A DNA stretch of 39,039 bases, taken from assembly GCA_022448085.1 (NCBI GenBank), contig JAKUTH010000024.1, positions 1-39,039 of the forward strand, written 5' to 3'. Numbering within the stretch: position 1 is the first letter of the stretch; the number at the start of each line of letters is the position of its first letter. Origin of the DNA: Pseudomonadales bacterium. GTDB taxonomy: Bacteria; Pseudomonadota; Gammaproteobacteria; Pseudomonadales; Azotimanducaceae. Positions 7,670 through 16,113 of the stretch are shown one piece after another. A program made the position numbers and the translations under genes. The notes below the pieces were generated by a model that saw only the letters and a program-made list of their open reading frames with translations, was not told the origin of the DNA and ran no database searches.

Positions 7670-8784
7670 CAGTGCTGCCACCGCGTGACTAATTGTTCTT
7701 TGTGATAGGAAGGATCACCAAAAAATACTTCGGAACTTTTGGCGCGTTTGAACCAAAGGTGTGTGTCGTTGTCCCAGGTAAATCCGATGCCGCCGTGAAT
7801 TTGGATGCATTCAGCTGCGATTCGCATGTAGGCCTCGGAGGCCGCTGCTTTGGCTAGGTTCGCGAGTACGGGTAGCTCTGGGTCGCTAGATGCAGCGGCC
7901 GTCGCCGCGTAATAGGCCGCGGACTTGGCCATTTCTACGTCGAGCAACATGTCGGCGCATTTGTGTTTGATGGCCTGGAACGATCCGATCGCCCGACCAA
8001 ATTGGATTCGTTCCGCCGCGTAGTTGACGGTTTCGTCAACTAAGTGTTGCGCGCCCCCCACCATTTCGTTGGCGAGACCGATTGCAGCTAGATCGAGCGT
8101 CTCCGCCAACTTGGCCGATTGATCATCGTTCCCGCCAAGACGTCGTGCGGCGACATCGACAAATTCGAGTTGCGTTAGTTTGCGAGTTGAGTCAATGGTA
8201 TTAACGACGCGCCGCTTTAATCCCGGCGCATCACCGTTTACTAAGAAAAATCCAATGGTGTCGGTCTCGTTCCTGGTGGTGGTCCGGGCGACGACGATGA
8301 TGAAGTTGGCAATGTGCCCATCAAGGACATAACGTTTGGTCCCGTTTAATCGGTTATTTTTGGCCGTAAGCTCGATCGAATCGGTGCCCCACTTCCCGGA
8401 GCTTTCGAAGACTGCAAGGGTCGCGATACGGGTGCCAGTCGCTATATCCGGCAACAGTTCGGATTTCTCCGATTCGGTGGCGACGTTCATAATTGCGGTC
8501 GCGCCTAGCGCAGTCGCGAGAAACGGTGCACAGAGAAGCGTTCGCCCCATTTCTTCAAACAGAATTCCAAGTTCGGCATAGGACAACCCAAGTCCGCCGT
8601 ATGTCTCGGGTATGTGAGTCGCCGTGAAACCGAGTTCGCTAGAGAGTTGTGCCCAGACAATGGGGTCGTAGCCTTGATGCGTTTCCATAAGCCGGCGAAC
8701 TTCGACCGTTGGTGATTTATCGGCCAAGAACTTTTGCGCCGTTGCCCGAAGCTGATCCTGCTCTTCGTTAAAGGTGAATTGCAT
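7669..8784 (-). CDS. Acyl-CoA dehydrogenase (partner subunit of the pair)
   Basis: A 371-residue ACAD. The N-terminal helical domain starts MQFTFNEEQDQLRATAQ, a central FEETMGR-like helix follows (LFEEMGRTLLCAPF), and the C-terminal domain ends with IHGGIGFTWDNDTHLWFKRA and a GDPSYHKEQL tail. The middle loop is poorly conserved: it has AVFESSGKWG where the family has a TEP-GSD motif. This is typical of the partner subunit in heteromeric ACADs. ATG 8784 has an AAGGGGA site. It is translationally coupled to the next ACAD and lies 89 bp after the phosphoesterase gene on the same strand. Together with its partner it should introduce a trans double bond into an acyl-CoA and pass electrons to ETF. 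Confidence 0.87.
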   Translation of the reverse strand: MQFTFNEEQDQLRATAQKFLADKSPTVEVRRLMETHQGYDPIVWAQLSSELGFTATHIPETYGGLGLSYAELGILFEEMGRTLLCAPFLATALGATAIMNVATESEKSELLPDIATGTRIATLAVFESSGKWGTDSIELTAKNNRLNGTKRYVLDGHIANFIIVVARTTTRNETDTIGFFLVNGDAPGLKRRVVNTIDSTRKLTQLEFVDVAARRLGGNDDQSAKLAETLDLAAIGLANEMVGGAQHLVDETVNYAAERIQFGRAIGSFQAIKHKCADMLLDVEMAKSAAYYAATAAASSDPELPVLANLAKAAASEAYMRIAAECIQIHGGIGFTWDNDTHLWFKRAKSSEVFFGDPSYHKEQLVTRWQH

Positions 8785-8873
8785 GAGGTCCCCTTCCTCA
8801 TCGACAGTGTACCCGCGAGCCGAGCAACGCGGGCTGTGTATGCCTCCTAGGTATCCTTGCTCAATCGCGTTCG

Positions 8874-9662
8874 CTAAATAACAATCCCCGCTAATGGATC
8901 TTCAACGCCGCGTTGCTCCCGTTGCCGGTCAACGAGATGTTGTGTCAAAGAGACCCCCGCATCGGCTGAAAGGCGAGCAATGGCGACATGCCCGCCGCTC
9001 GCAGACGCGTATGCGGCGACCGGTGAACCAGGATAACAGGCGGTGGTTGCCCCGGCTGATTTGTCGCCCCAAACATGGACGTGGCCAAGCGCTAAATAGT
9101 CAAATCCGGAATTGCGAATTTCTTCCTTGGTGATTTGTGAGGAACCGATTCCCGCACGTTTCTCAACGACTTGGCCGTGCGCGAGGCCTATATTCCATCC
9201 GTCGGCAACGGGCTCAGGCGTCCCGGCCAGCGGGGCATTCTCGGGGGCGTGCTCGGCCATTGCTTTACCCCATACACGGGCACCGAGTTCAGGAAACTCA
9301 ATGATATCTCCCCGATGGTCGAGGACGGCGTGCACGTGATTCCCGGCAGTAGCTAGTTCGATTCGATACCAAACCGAATAGTCATCGTGGACGTCATGAT
9401 TCCCCGGGAGAAGAACGGTCGCGCACGACAGTCGCTGCAGTTGATTGCAGACAAACTCGAAATCTTCATTGGGCACGCGGTTGTTGTCGAAGAGGTCGCC
9501 AACTATCAAGAGTAAGTCAGCAGATTCGTCGAGCGCGACTTGAACAACGGCGGCAAAGGCTCGCTCGGCACCGTTGCGGTACTCGCCAGCGGTATCGGTG
9601 GTAAAGCGACTATCCAGGTGCACGTCCGACGTGTGCACAAGTTTCAAGGGTCGTTCATGCAT
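8874..9662 (-). CDS. Mre11/SbcD-like metallophosphoesterase
   Basis: A 262-residue calcineurin-like phosphoesterase with all metal-binding motifs in order: SDVHLD near residue 13, VGDLFD near 55, LPGNHD near 87, the AHGQ His near 166, and LGHVHVWG near 194. The order and spacing match the nuclease domain of SbcD/Mre11 and YhaO-type DNA repair exonucleases. It lacks the long C-terminal capping region of full SbcD (about 400 residues), and no SbcC-like ATPase gene is adjacent. It is embedded in a minus-strand row of metabolic genes, so either it works alone or its partner is encoded elsewhere. Nuclease or other phosphodiesterase activity is likely. ATG 9662 has no clear ribosome site. Confidence 0.85.
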   Translation of the reverse strand: MHERPLKLVHTSDVHLDSRFTTDTAGEYRNGAERAFAAVVQVALDESADLLLIVGDLFDNNRVPNEDFEFVCNQLQRLSCATVLLPGNHDVHDDYSVWYRIELATAGNHVHAVLDHRGDIIEFPELGARVWGKAMAEHAPENAPLAGTPEPVADGWNIGLAHGQVVEKRAGIGSSQITKEEIRNSGFDYLALGHVHVWGDKSAGATTACYPGSPVAAYASASGGHVAIARLSADAGVSLTQHLVDRQREQRGVEDPLAGIVI

Positions 9663-9734
9663 AAGGGAGGCATTCTAGCGCAGCGTCGTCGAACGCGTCT
9701 CGGAACGAAATTCGGCCGACTGATCGCAGTGTCG

Positions 9735-10829
9735 TTAACGATCGGGCGTGGGAGCGTTCGGATCCAAGAGTCCCTCGTCTTTCAACTCGTGCCATACATT
9801 GGTTGGGACTGGGGACATCAAATAGTCACGGTTTTGTTCGGCTTCCTGACGGCTTTTAGCACCGGGTATGACGGCTGCGACCGCTGGATGAGCTAACGGA
9901 AATTGCAGAGCGACTGCGGCCAGCGATACGTTGTACGCAGTGCAAATGCTCGCCATGCGGCGTGTCTTTTCGACAATGTCGGAGGGTGCTTGGTCGTACA
10001 TGTACGTCGCCGTGCCGATGGAATTAGCAAGCCAACCGCTGGCATATGGTGCTGCGATGATGACGCCAATGCCTCGTTTATCGCAAAGTGGTAGGACACG
10101 CCGTAAAGCGCGAGTTTCGAGAAGCGTGTAGCCGCCTGCGATCACGAAAAAGTCGAGATCAACAAGATCGGCGATGCGTTCGCAGAGATCCTCGTGCGCG
10201 CTTGTCAGCCAACTGTCCGCGTTGCGTGATTCCAAGTTGCAGCCGCAACCGATGGCTTTGATGGCACCAAGCGCACGCAGTTCTTGGAGCGCTGTTGCGC
10301 CGCCCCCACGGTTGGAATCAAGTTCTTCAAGGTGTTCTTCGATTTGCGTAGGCGGGTGGTAACCGTAATCGATGTCGTGAATCGTTAAACTGTCGACGCG
10401 CGAATGCCCGAGACGTTGCAGTGATTCGTGATGCTGAGACTGAATGCGTTGGTAGGTGTAGTCGAATTCGACGCGAAAACCGGTGGTCGGATCCCGTGGT
10501 GTTCGAACTTGCCCGCCAGGCGACAGCGTACGTTTGCTTTCATCCCTTTGGGGCTCTGGCACCAGAGATTTACCGACCTTGGTGTTGATGCAGTAGCGGT
10601 CTCGGTCATCGATACCGGCGAGTGCTAATCCCAACCGACGTTCCGAGCGACCAAGACCGTACCAGGGCGCGGTATCGAAGAATCGAACGCCGCTGGCCCA
10701 AGCGGCGTTCACGGTATCAAAGCTGGTCTGGGTTGGTACGTCGGGACTCCCGATGGTGCCTCCTCCGAAGCCCAACGGCGTGACGTACAGGTCGCTTTTC
10801 CCGACGCGGCGTGGCGAGGAGAGGTCCAT
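9735..10829 (-). CDS. Aldo/keto reductase (D-threo-aldose 1-dehydrogenase / pyridoxal dehydrogenase-like)
   Basis: An AKR-superfamily protein of about 365 residues. The catalytic tetrad is visible: Asp and Tyr in FFDTAPWYGLGRSERRLG, Lys in CINTKVGKSL, and His in LTIHDIDYGYH. The long insertion after the Lys and the TAPWYGLGRSE sequence are typical of the subgroup holding L-fucose/D-threo-aldose 1-dehydrogenase and pyridoxal 4-dehydrogenase, which oxidise sugar or pyridoxal hemiacetals with NAD(P). ATG 10829 is preferred; a GTG at 10838 adds three residues, and neither has a convincing ribosome site. It lies between the D-aminoacylase-like gene and the phosphoesterase on the same strand. The real substrate is uncertain. 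Confidence 0.87.
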   Translation of the reverse strand: MDLSSPRRVGKSDLYVTPLGFGGGTIGSPDVPTQTSFDTVNAAWASGVRFFDTAPWYGLGRSERRLGLALAGIDDRDRYCINTKVGKSLVPEPQRDESKRTLSPGGQVRTPRDPTTGFRVEFDYTYQRIQSQHHESLQRLGHSRVDSLTIHDIDYGYHPPTQIEEHLEELDSNRGGGATALQELRALGAIKAIGCGCNLESRNADSWLTSAHEDLCERIADLVDLDFFVIAGGYTLLETRALRRVLPLCDKRGIGVIIAAPYASGWLANSIGTATYMYDQAPSDIVEKTRRMASICTAYNVSLAAVALQFPLAHPAVAAVIPGAKSRQEAEQNRDYLMSPVPTNVWHELKDEGLLDPNAPTPDR

Positions 10830-10958
10830 ATCAAGCACTACGGCTCAATCGGGAACGTTTCGCCGTTGGCCCGTAGTTAGCGCCCGTTGGCGATGGTTCA
10901 ATCAACGACGTCGAAGGCACCGTCGCCGTCGACTTCTCACCAATGACATGTCGAAGGT

Positions 10959-12605
10959 TTAGGCTTGATGTCTTAAAACACTGCCCGCTCGTGCGCCGGT
11001 GTGCTCGCCTTCCGAGACGCTAATTTGTCCGTTCACCAAAGTCGCCTTGTAACCCATCGATTTTTGAATATAACGCGGCGCGCCGCCTGGGAAATCGTGC
11101 ACCAGTTCGGGTTGACGCTCGGCAACCGTATTCGGGTCGAAGACGTTGACATCTGCTCGCATTCCGGTCGCAAGAGTCCCTCGGTCTGACAAGCCAAGTA
11201 CCCGCGCGGGTCCCGATGTCATTCGCCGAATACCTTCACCCATGCTGTAGACGCCGGCCTCGCGGATCCAGTGAGACAGGATGAAGCTGGTCCATCCTGC
11301 GTCCATGATCTGGGAGACGTGTGCGCCTGCGTCGCCTAGGCTTGGAAAGATGTGCTCACTCTTAAGGAGATCACCCAGTTCCTTGAGGCTTTGGTTAAAC
11401 ATTCGCAGGTTAAAAAGCGCTCGGCCACTCGTTTCGCGGGAAAGTCGGATGAACGTTTCAGACCAGTGCTCCCCAGCTGCATCGGCGGTCGCTTTCAGAT
11501 TTTCTTCCGGTGCTAAGGTGTAGTTGGGCGAATCGCCTGCACCGAGGTAGAACACGTTTTGCATCGGCATGGTTCGACCGTCTTGCGCGCGGGCCTCCTC
11601 GACAAGTTTGGCGCTTGTTTCCGCATCGTTGATGGCGGCTAGGCGTCCCGTGAGATCCATCTTGCGGATCGCAGCCCATGTTTCTCCTTGTACTGGAAGG
11701 TTGGATTGAAGCCCAAACATGAAACCCGATCCACGTACTTGAGTTATGGCGGTGAAGTCACCACCACCTGAGCAGAGTTGTTCTAGACCCTCGGCGGAAG
11801 CTTTGCCAGCACCTTCCTGAGGGCCGGTCCCGTAGCTAAAAAGTATACGACCCTTGGTTGTATTCGCCATTTTCGTGAGCACTTCAAAATCCGCCCCAAC
11901 TGCCTGCATCAGAGCGTTGCGTGCACCCACTTCCTTGCCAATTTCGACCAGCTCGTTCGGATCCGCAAACGTCCCGGGGATCGACCGCCCATCGGGTAGT
12001 TTGTGGGGCGGGTAACGGTTGGTCGAAAATCCGATCGCACCTCCGTCAATGGAATGACCCACCACCTTAGCCATTTCGCTTAGTTCTTCTGGTGTGGCCT
12101 GTTCCTCCACTGCCCGTTCACCCATGACGTAGAAGCGCACGGCACAGTGACCGACCATGCCAGCAACGTTGAGGGCAGGATCGAGTGTATCAATCGCGTC
12201 CAAATAGCCGCCGTAGTCTTCCCAAGTCCATGGGAGCCCGGTCAGGATCGCGTGTTTCGGAATGTCCTCGACGGTTTCCATCATGCCGGCAAGCAAATCT
12301 CGGTCGGCGGGTTTGCACGGCGCGAAGGTGACGCCGCAGTTACCCATCAGGGCCGTGGTTACGCCGTGCCAACTGACGGGTGTCATCAATGGATCCCATC
12401 CGATTTGGGCGTCCAAGTGCGTGTGGAGATCGACGAAACCAGGGGTTACCACATGACCCTCTGCATTGATCTCTTCCTTGCCTTTCCCCTCGACCTTGCC
12501 GATGGCGGAAATTAGACCGTCATCAATTGCGAGATCACCAGGGATGGGCTCGGCGCCTGTGCCGTCGACAATGTCTCCATTTCGAATAACGATGTCGTGA
12601 GCCAT
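10959..12605 (-). CDS. D-aminoacylase-like amidohydrolase (N-acyl-D-amino-acid deacylase family)
   Basis: A 548-residue amidohydrolase_3 protein. It has an N-terminal beta-sandwich (IRNGDIVDGTGAEP), the metal site PGFVDLHTHLDAQ near residue 58, GNCGVTFAPCKP with the Cys ligand typical of D-aminoacylases, the AGMVGHCAVR segment, and near the C-terminus LGDAGAHVSQ with the conserved Asp. Close relatives are N-acyl-D-glutamate/aspartate deacylases, dihydroorotase-like and unassigned amide or lactone hydrolases. ATG 12605 follows a strong GGAGGAAC site and is first in the minus-strand row running down to 6407. It may release an acid from an amide or ester that the downstream enzymes then process. 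The fold and metal site are clear; the substrate is not. Confidence 0.87.
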   Translation of the reverse strand: MAHDIVIRNGDIVDGTGAEPIPGDLAIDDGLISAIGKVEGKGKEEINAEGHVVTPGFVDLHTHLDAQIGWDPLMTPVSWHGVTTALMGNCGVTFAPCKPADRDLLAGMMETVEDIPKHAILTGLPWTWEDYGGYLDAIDTLDPALNVAGMVGHCAVRFYVMGERAVEEQATPEELSEMAKVVGHSIDGGAIGFSTNRYPPHKLPDGRSIPGTFADPNELVEIGKEVGARNALMQAVGADFEVLTKMANTTKGRILFSYGTGPQEGAGKASAEGLEQLCSGGGDFTAITQVRGSGFMFGLQSNLPVQGETWAAIRKMDLTGRLAAINDAETSAKLVEEARAQDGRTMPMQNVFYLGAGDSPNYTLAPEENLKATADAAGEHWSETFIRLSRETSGRALFNLRMFNQSLKELGDLLKSEHIFPSLGDAGAHVSQIMDAGWTSFILSHWIREAGVYSMGEGIRRMTSGPARVLGLSDRGTLATGMRADVNVFDPNTVAERQPELVHDFPGGAPRYIQKSMGYKATLVNGQISVSEGEHTGARAGSVLRHQA

Positions 12606-12958
12606 AAGTTCCTCCGTGTAAGACGAGCCTGGGATCCGAGAGCAGGTGCCCGGTCTCCCAATAAACTCAATTGCGCAACCTTCAAAAGCGAAGGTCGCCT
12701 GACATAATGCTCAATACTACCTATGTCCCTAGGCTTTAACAAAAAGTCATGTGTTGGATGCTCTTTGAGCTTAGATGTACGGAAACGGTGTGTGTTTCGT
12801 AAGTTATGGATCTCAAGAATGGGCGACTGTGACGATTGATTCATGGGGACTATGGGAGATCTCCACTGGAAACGACGGTTTGATTGGCCTTGAGTGCGCC
12901 CGGTGAAAATTTCTGTCTGGTTGCATTATTGCCTTCGAATGTTGACGGGGCTTGAGCA
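12606..12958. promoter_or_regulatory. Divergent intergenic region, no gene seen
   Basis: This 353-bp stretch separates the D-aminoacylase-like gene (-) from the EamA transporter gene (+) and should hold both promoters. I see no convincing coding frame. It contains an inverted repeat, ACCTTC (12678-12683) with GAAGGT (12690-12695), which could be an operator or leader hairpin of the minus-strand operon, and a 10-bp palindrome GGAGATCTCC at 12855-12864. I cannot identify clear -35/-10 pairs. Confidence 0.4.
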
Positions 12959-13954
12959 ATGAGAGGACAACGGCGTTGGGTGTTGGGAGGAGTGACGGAT
13001 GAAAATGAAAGCGCTTTGGCGGCGTCGGCAGTCGGCCGGCGGGCGGCTGGTGCATACGGACTTTTGATCCTGACGACGTTTTTTTGGGGTGCAAACGCGG
13101 TATTAGCGAAACTGGCTGTGGGCGAAATTTCGCCGATGGCGTTGGTGAGTATGCGATGGCTAGGCGTCGTTTTGGTGTTAGCGCCGTTTGCTATCCGATC
13201 AGTGGCTTCGGATTGGGCCGCGTTGCGTGCACGCTGGCCATACTTGATGACGATGGGCGCGTTGGGGCTTGCCGTCTTTAATGGGATCTTTTACTGGGCT
13301 GCACATCATACGTCGGCAATCAACATAGGGATCCTTCAGGGTGTCATGCCAATGTTTATTTTGATTGGCACCGTTGGGCTATACCGAGCGCGTATTTCGC
13401 TGTATCAAGCATTAGGGGTCGGCATCACGATGTTGGGCGTCGTGGTAGTTGGCATAGAAGGAGATCTCAATCAGCTTCGAACGGTTTCGTTTAACCGGGG
13501 TGATCTACTGGTGCTGCTCGCGTGTGCCTTGTATGCGGCCTACACGATTGGGCTGCGTCACCGGCCGGAGACAGGCGCGGTCAACCTCTTTGTGGCGTTG
13601 GCTTCGGCTGCCTTTCTGATGTCGTTACCCATGCTGCTCATGGAGGTGAGATTGGGTTGGACGCAGCCACCGACGTCTCTCGGATGGGCGATCGCGGGGC
13701 TGGTCGCTATTTTCCCGTCGCTGTTAGCGCAAATATTTTTCATTCGCGGCGTGCAACTGATTGGCCCTGCTCGCGCCGGTATTTTTCTTAACCTTGTTCC
13801 GTTGTTTGCCGTGACGTTGGCGTTCTTTATATTGGACGAACAGTTGCAAATGCATCACCTCACAGCATTGATTCTTGTGGTCGCGGGCATCGGGTTGGCA
13901 GAACGATCGAGTATGCTTGGACGGTCGAATAGAACGGAGCAAGCGCGAAAATGA
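12959..13954 (+). CDS. EamA-family (DMT superfamily) inner-membrane transporter
   Basis: A protein of about 330 residues with ten hydrophobic segments arranged as two EamA repeats. The first repeat begins YGLLILTTFFWGANAVLAKL near residue 33 and the second begins GDLLVLLACALYAAYTIGLR near 180. Both carry the family's conserved Trp/Gly/Pro positions, and the last helix ends ILVVAGIGLAE. Such proteins export or import small metabolites; none can be named. ATG 12959 is used here. A GTG at 12992 sits just after GGGAGGA, too close to be ideal, and could be the true start without harming the first helix. Its stop overlaps the ATG of the cyclase gene (ATGA), so the two are translationally coupled. 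Confidence 0.88.
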   Translation: MRGQRRWVLGGVTDENESALAASAVGRRAAGAYGLLILTTFFWGANAVLAKLAVGEISPMALVSMRWLGVVLVLAPFAIRSVASDWAALRARWPYLMTMGALGLAVFNGIFYWAAHHTSAINIGILQGVMPMFILIGTVGLYRARISLYQALGVGITMLGVVVVGIEGDLNQLRTVSFNRGDLLVLLACALYAAYTIGLRHRPETGAVNLFVALASAAFLMSLPMLLMEVRLGWTQPPTSLGWAIAGLVAIFPSLLAQIFFIRGVQLIGPARAGIFLNLVPLFAVTLAFFILDEQLQMHHLTALILVVAGIGLAERSSMLGRSNRTEQARK

Positions 13955-14880
13955 CGATGTCGACGGTCGAACTAGAAACACTCTTTGAAGAAGTAAAAAA
14001 CTGGGGTAAATGGGGTGACGACGACGAACGAGGTGCACTCAATTACATCACACCGGCACGAGTCGCAGCCGCGGCCAGCTTGATCGAAGATGGCACGACC
14101 GTCAGTTGCTCGCTTGAATTTCCAACGCGCCCGGCACCTGATAATCCGAGGCCAGCACAGCACATGATGGTTGTGGCGGGGGATGCTTGCACTGAAACCG
14201 GTATTCCCGGTATGGAATCCGCGATGGATTATATAGGGGTGGCGTTCCATGGGATGGCAGTGACACACATTGACGCCTTGTGCCACGTTTTCGTGAAAGA
14301 GACGATGTACAACGGATTTAAAGCAACTGAGGTTAAAAGTACCGGTGCAACCCGAAATAGCATCATGGCAGGGAAGGAAGGCATCGCGGGTCGCGGTGTT
14401 TTGTTAGATATACCTCGACTAAAAGGTGTCGACTGGCTCGACATTGACGAACGCGTATCCCCCGAAGATCTCGAAGCCGCAGAACGCGATCAGAACGTCA
14501 CCGTTGGCGAGGGGGATATCCTACTAATCGCGACAGGACGTGATGCGAGACGGAAATCGAAGGGATCGTGGGCGCCTACCGAAGGTTTGGCCGGATTGGA
14601 TGGACGTGCGGTTCGGTGGCTGCATGACCGTCGTATCGCGATGCTTGGGTCGGACGGGGTGTCAGATGCGATCCCCAACACCGACACGGAAGGGTGGCCG
14701 ATGCCGATACATCAGTGTGGCATCGTAGCGATCGGGCTTCATTTGCTTGACAACTTGCGGCTGGACGCACTTGCCAATGCTTGTGCTGAACGAGGACGTT
14801 GGGAATTTTTCATTTCGATTGCGCCGCTTCAAGTTGTTCGGGGAACTGGCTCCCCGGTTAACCCCATCGCGGTGTTATAG
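13951..14880 (+). CDS. Cyclase-family metal-dependent hydrolase (kynurenine formamidase-like fold)
   Basis: A 309-residue member of the cyclase/KynB superfamily. The metal-binding motif HxDxxxH is present as VTHIDALCHVF near residue 108. It is followed by the RGVLLDIPRLKG strand and the late GSDGVSDAIPN and PIHQCGIVAIGLHLLDNL segments typical of the 300-residue branch. Members hydrolyse amides or lactones, for example formylkynurenine or isatin. ATG 13951 overlaps the transporter stop by 4 bases, and the kinase-like gene follows 3 bases after its own stop. The three therefore form a tight unit: a permease, a hydrolase and a phosphotransferase for some imported compound. Confidence 0.85.
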   Translation: MTMSTVELETLFEEVKNWGKWGDDDERGALNYITPARVAAAASLIEDGTTVSCSLEFPTRPAPDNPRPAQHMMVVAGDACTETGIPGMESAMDYIGVAFHGMAVTHIDALCHVFVKETMYNGFKATEVKSTGATRNSIMAGKEGIAGRGVLLDIPRLKGVDWLDIDERVSPEDLEAAERDQNVTVGEGDILLIATGRDARRKSKGSWAPTEGLAGLDGRAVRWLHDRRIAMLGSDGVSDAIPNTDTEGWPMPIHQCGIVAIGLHLLDNLRLDALANACAERGRWEFFISIAPLQVVRGTGSPVNPIAVL

Positions 14881-14883
14881 GGC

Positions 14884-15999
14884 GTGGCCGTGATCCCGGA
14901 AGATGTTGATCCCTTTCGAGACGTGGCCCTGCCCGAGCTCGAAGCTGTTCGATCGGGTGAGGAACTTGATTGGCCGTCGATAGCGGATTACTTACGACAC
15001 ACGCTGCCACCAGAAATCGATACTCGCGGTTCATTCCGTGTTCTGCAGTTTCCCAATGGGTCCGCAAATCTCACGTACATGATTGCTTTTGGGACTAGCG
15101 AGCTTGTTTTTCGGCGCCCCCCTTTCGGCACCCTGGCGCCAGGAGCTCACGATATGGGTCGAGAATACAAGGTCCTATCGACGTTGTGGCGACAGTTTGA
15201 GTTGGCCCCTCGAGCATATGTATTTTGTGACGATCACGCCGTGGCCGGCGCCGATTTTTTCGTCATGGAACGGTGTCGAGGGGAGGTCGTTCGCGGCGTG
15301 ATTCCCGCAACGATGCGCCAACACGCAAACGTCGGGAAACGGATTGGCTTCGCTTTGGTGGATGCAATGGCGCGTTTTCACCGCCTTGACCCGAACGTGT
15401 CGGATCTCGATGACCTAGGTAGGCCGGAAGGTTTTGTTTTACGTCAACTACAGGGTTGGAAAAAACGATGGGATTTGGTCGCGGATGAGCGATACGCTGC
15501 CCAAATGGCGGGTATTTTTGATGCATTGGAAGCCACGATGCCTGGCCCGCAACGGGTTTCATTGGTCCATAACGACCTCAAGCTCGACAACTGTATGTTT
15601 GATCCCGCTGACCCCGATCATGTCGTCGCGATTTTCGATTGGGACATGACGACGCTCGGCGATCCTCTCATCGACCTAGGTACGTTACTCAATTATTGGC
15701 CCGACCCAGATGACGATTCTTCGGTGGTAGGCCTCGCTCATGTAGGGATGGAACGAATGGGTTTGTCCTCCCGTCGCGAAGTCGTTGTGCGCTATGGCGA
15801 GCTGTCCGGGATAGACGTGTCGCGCGCCGACTGGTACGCGGCTTTCGCCCGGTGGAAAACGGCGACAGTCGTCCAACAGCTTCACCACCGGTGGGTTGTC
15901 GGTGATTCAACCGATGAACGTATGGCGACGGTCGCTGACGGGATCGGACGTTTGATTGGGGGCGCTGAGATGTTCATAGCGGCGGACAAAGGCAACTGA
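14884..15999 (+). CDS. APH-family phosphotransferase (ACAD10-like kinase)
   Basis: A 371-residue protein with the aminoglycoside phosphotransferase/choline kinase fold. It shows the nucleotide loop NGSANLTYMIAFG, FVMERCRGEVVRGV, the catalytic loop SLVHNDLKLDNCMFD (His-x-Asp with the metal-binding Asn), and the IFDWDMTTLGDPLIDLG metal Asp. This subgroup, related to the kinase domain of ACAD10/ACAD11, typically occurs in fatty-acid operons. There it phosphorylates 4-hydroxyacyl-CoAs before dehydrogenase-dependent elimination. That would fit a catabolic island rich in ACADs, but antibiotic resistance is not implied. GTG 14884 lies 3 bases after the cyclase stop. Confidence 0.85.
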   Translation: MAVIPEDVDPFRDVALPELEAVRSGEELDWPSIADYLRHTLPPEIDTRGSFRVLQFPNGSANLTYMIAFGTSELVFRRPPFGTLAPGAHDMGREYKVLSTLWRQFELAPRAYVFCDDHAVAGADFFVMERCRGEVVRGVIPATMRQHANVGKRIGFALVDAMARFHRLDPNVSDLDDLGRPEGFVLRQLQGWKKRWDLVADERYAAQMAGIFDALEATMPGPQRVSLVHNDLKLDNCMFDPADPDHVVAIFDWDMTTLGDPLIDLGTLLNYWPDPDDDSSVVGLAHVGMERMGLSSRREVVVRYGELSGIDVSRADWYAAFARWKTATVVQQLHHRWVVGDSTDERMATVADGIGRLIGGAEMFIAADKGN

Positions 16000-16027
16000 G
16001 CGCTTCGTAGCCTAGGTAAATGATGAT

Positions 16028-16051
16028 CTCTGGCGACGTTGATCGTCAGAG
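16028..16051. terminator. Hairpin between convergent genes (candidate bidirectional terminator)
   Basis: CTCTGGCGA (16028-16036) pairs with TCGTCAGAG (16043-16051), with one G-T wobble, around a 6-base loop. It sits between the 3' ends of the kinase-like gene (+) and arsC (-). Neither side has a strong T-run, so it may be a Rho-independent terminator of weak type or a 3'-end-protecting hairpin. Confidence 0.4.
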
Positions 16052-16113
16052 GACCCCGAAGGTGCATGCGACGGAAAAACGTCCGCGGCCCGAGCATCGC
16101 CTACCGGCGACCC

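Noticed and set aside
14884-15999. Aminoglycoside-resistance kinase
   Set aside because: The fold is APH, but sequence and operon context point to the ACAD10-like metabolic branch.
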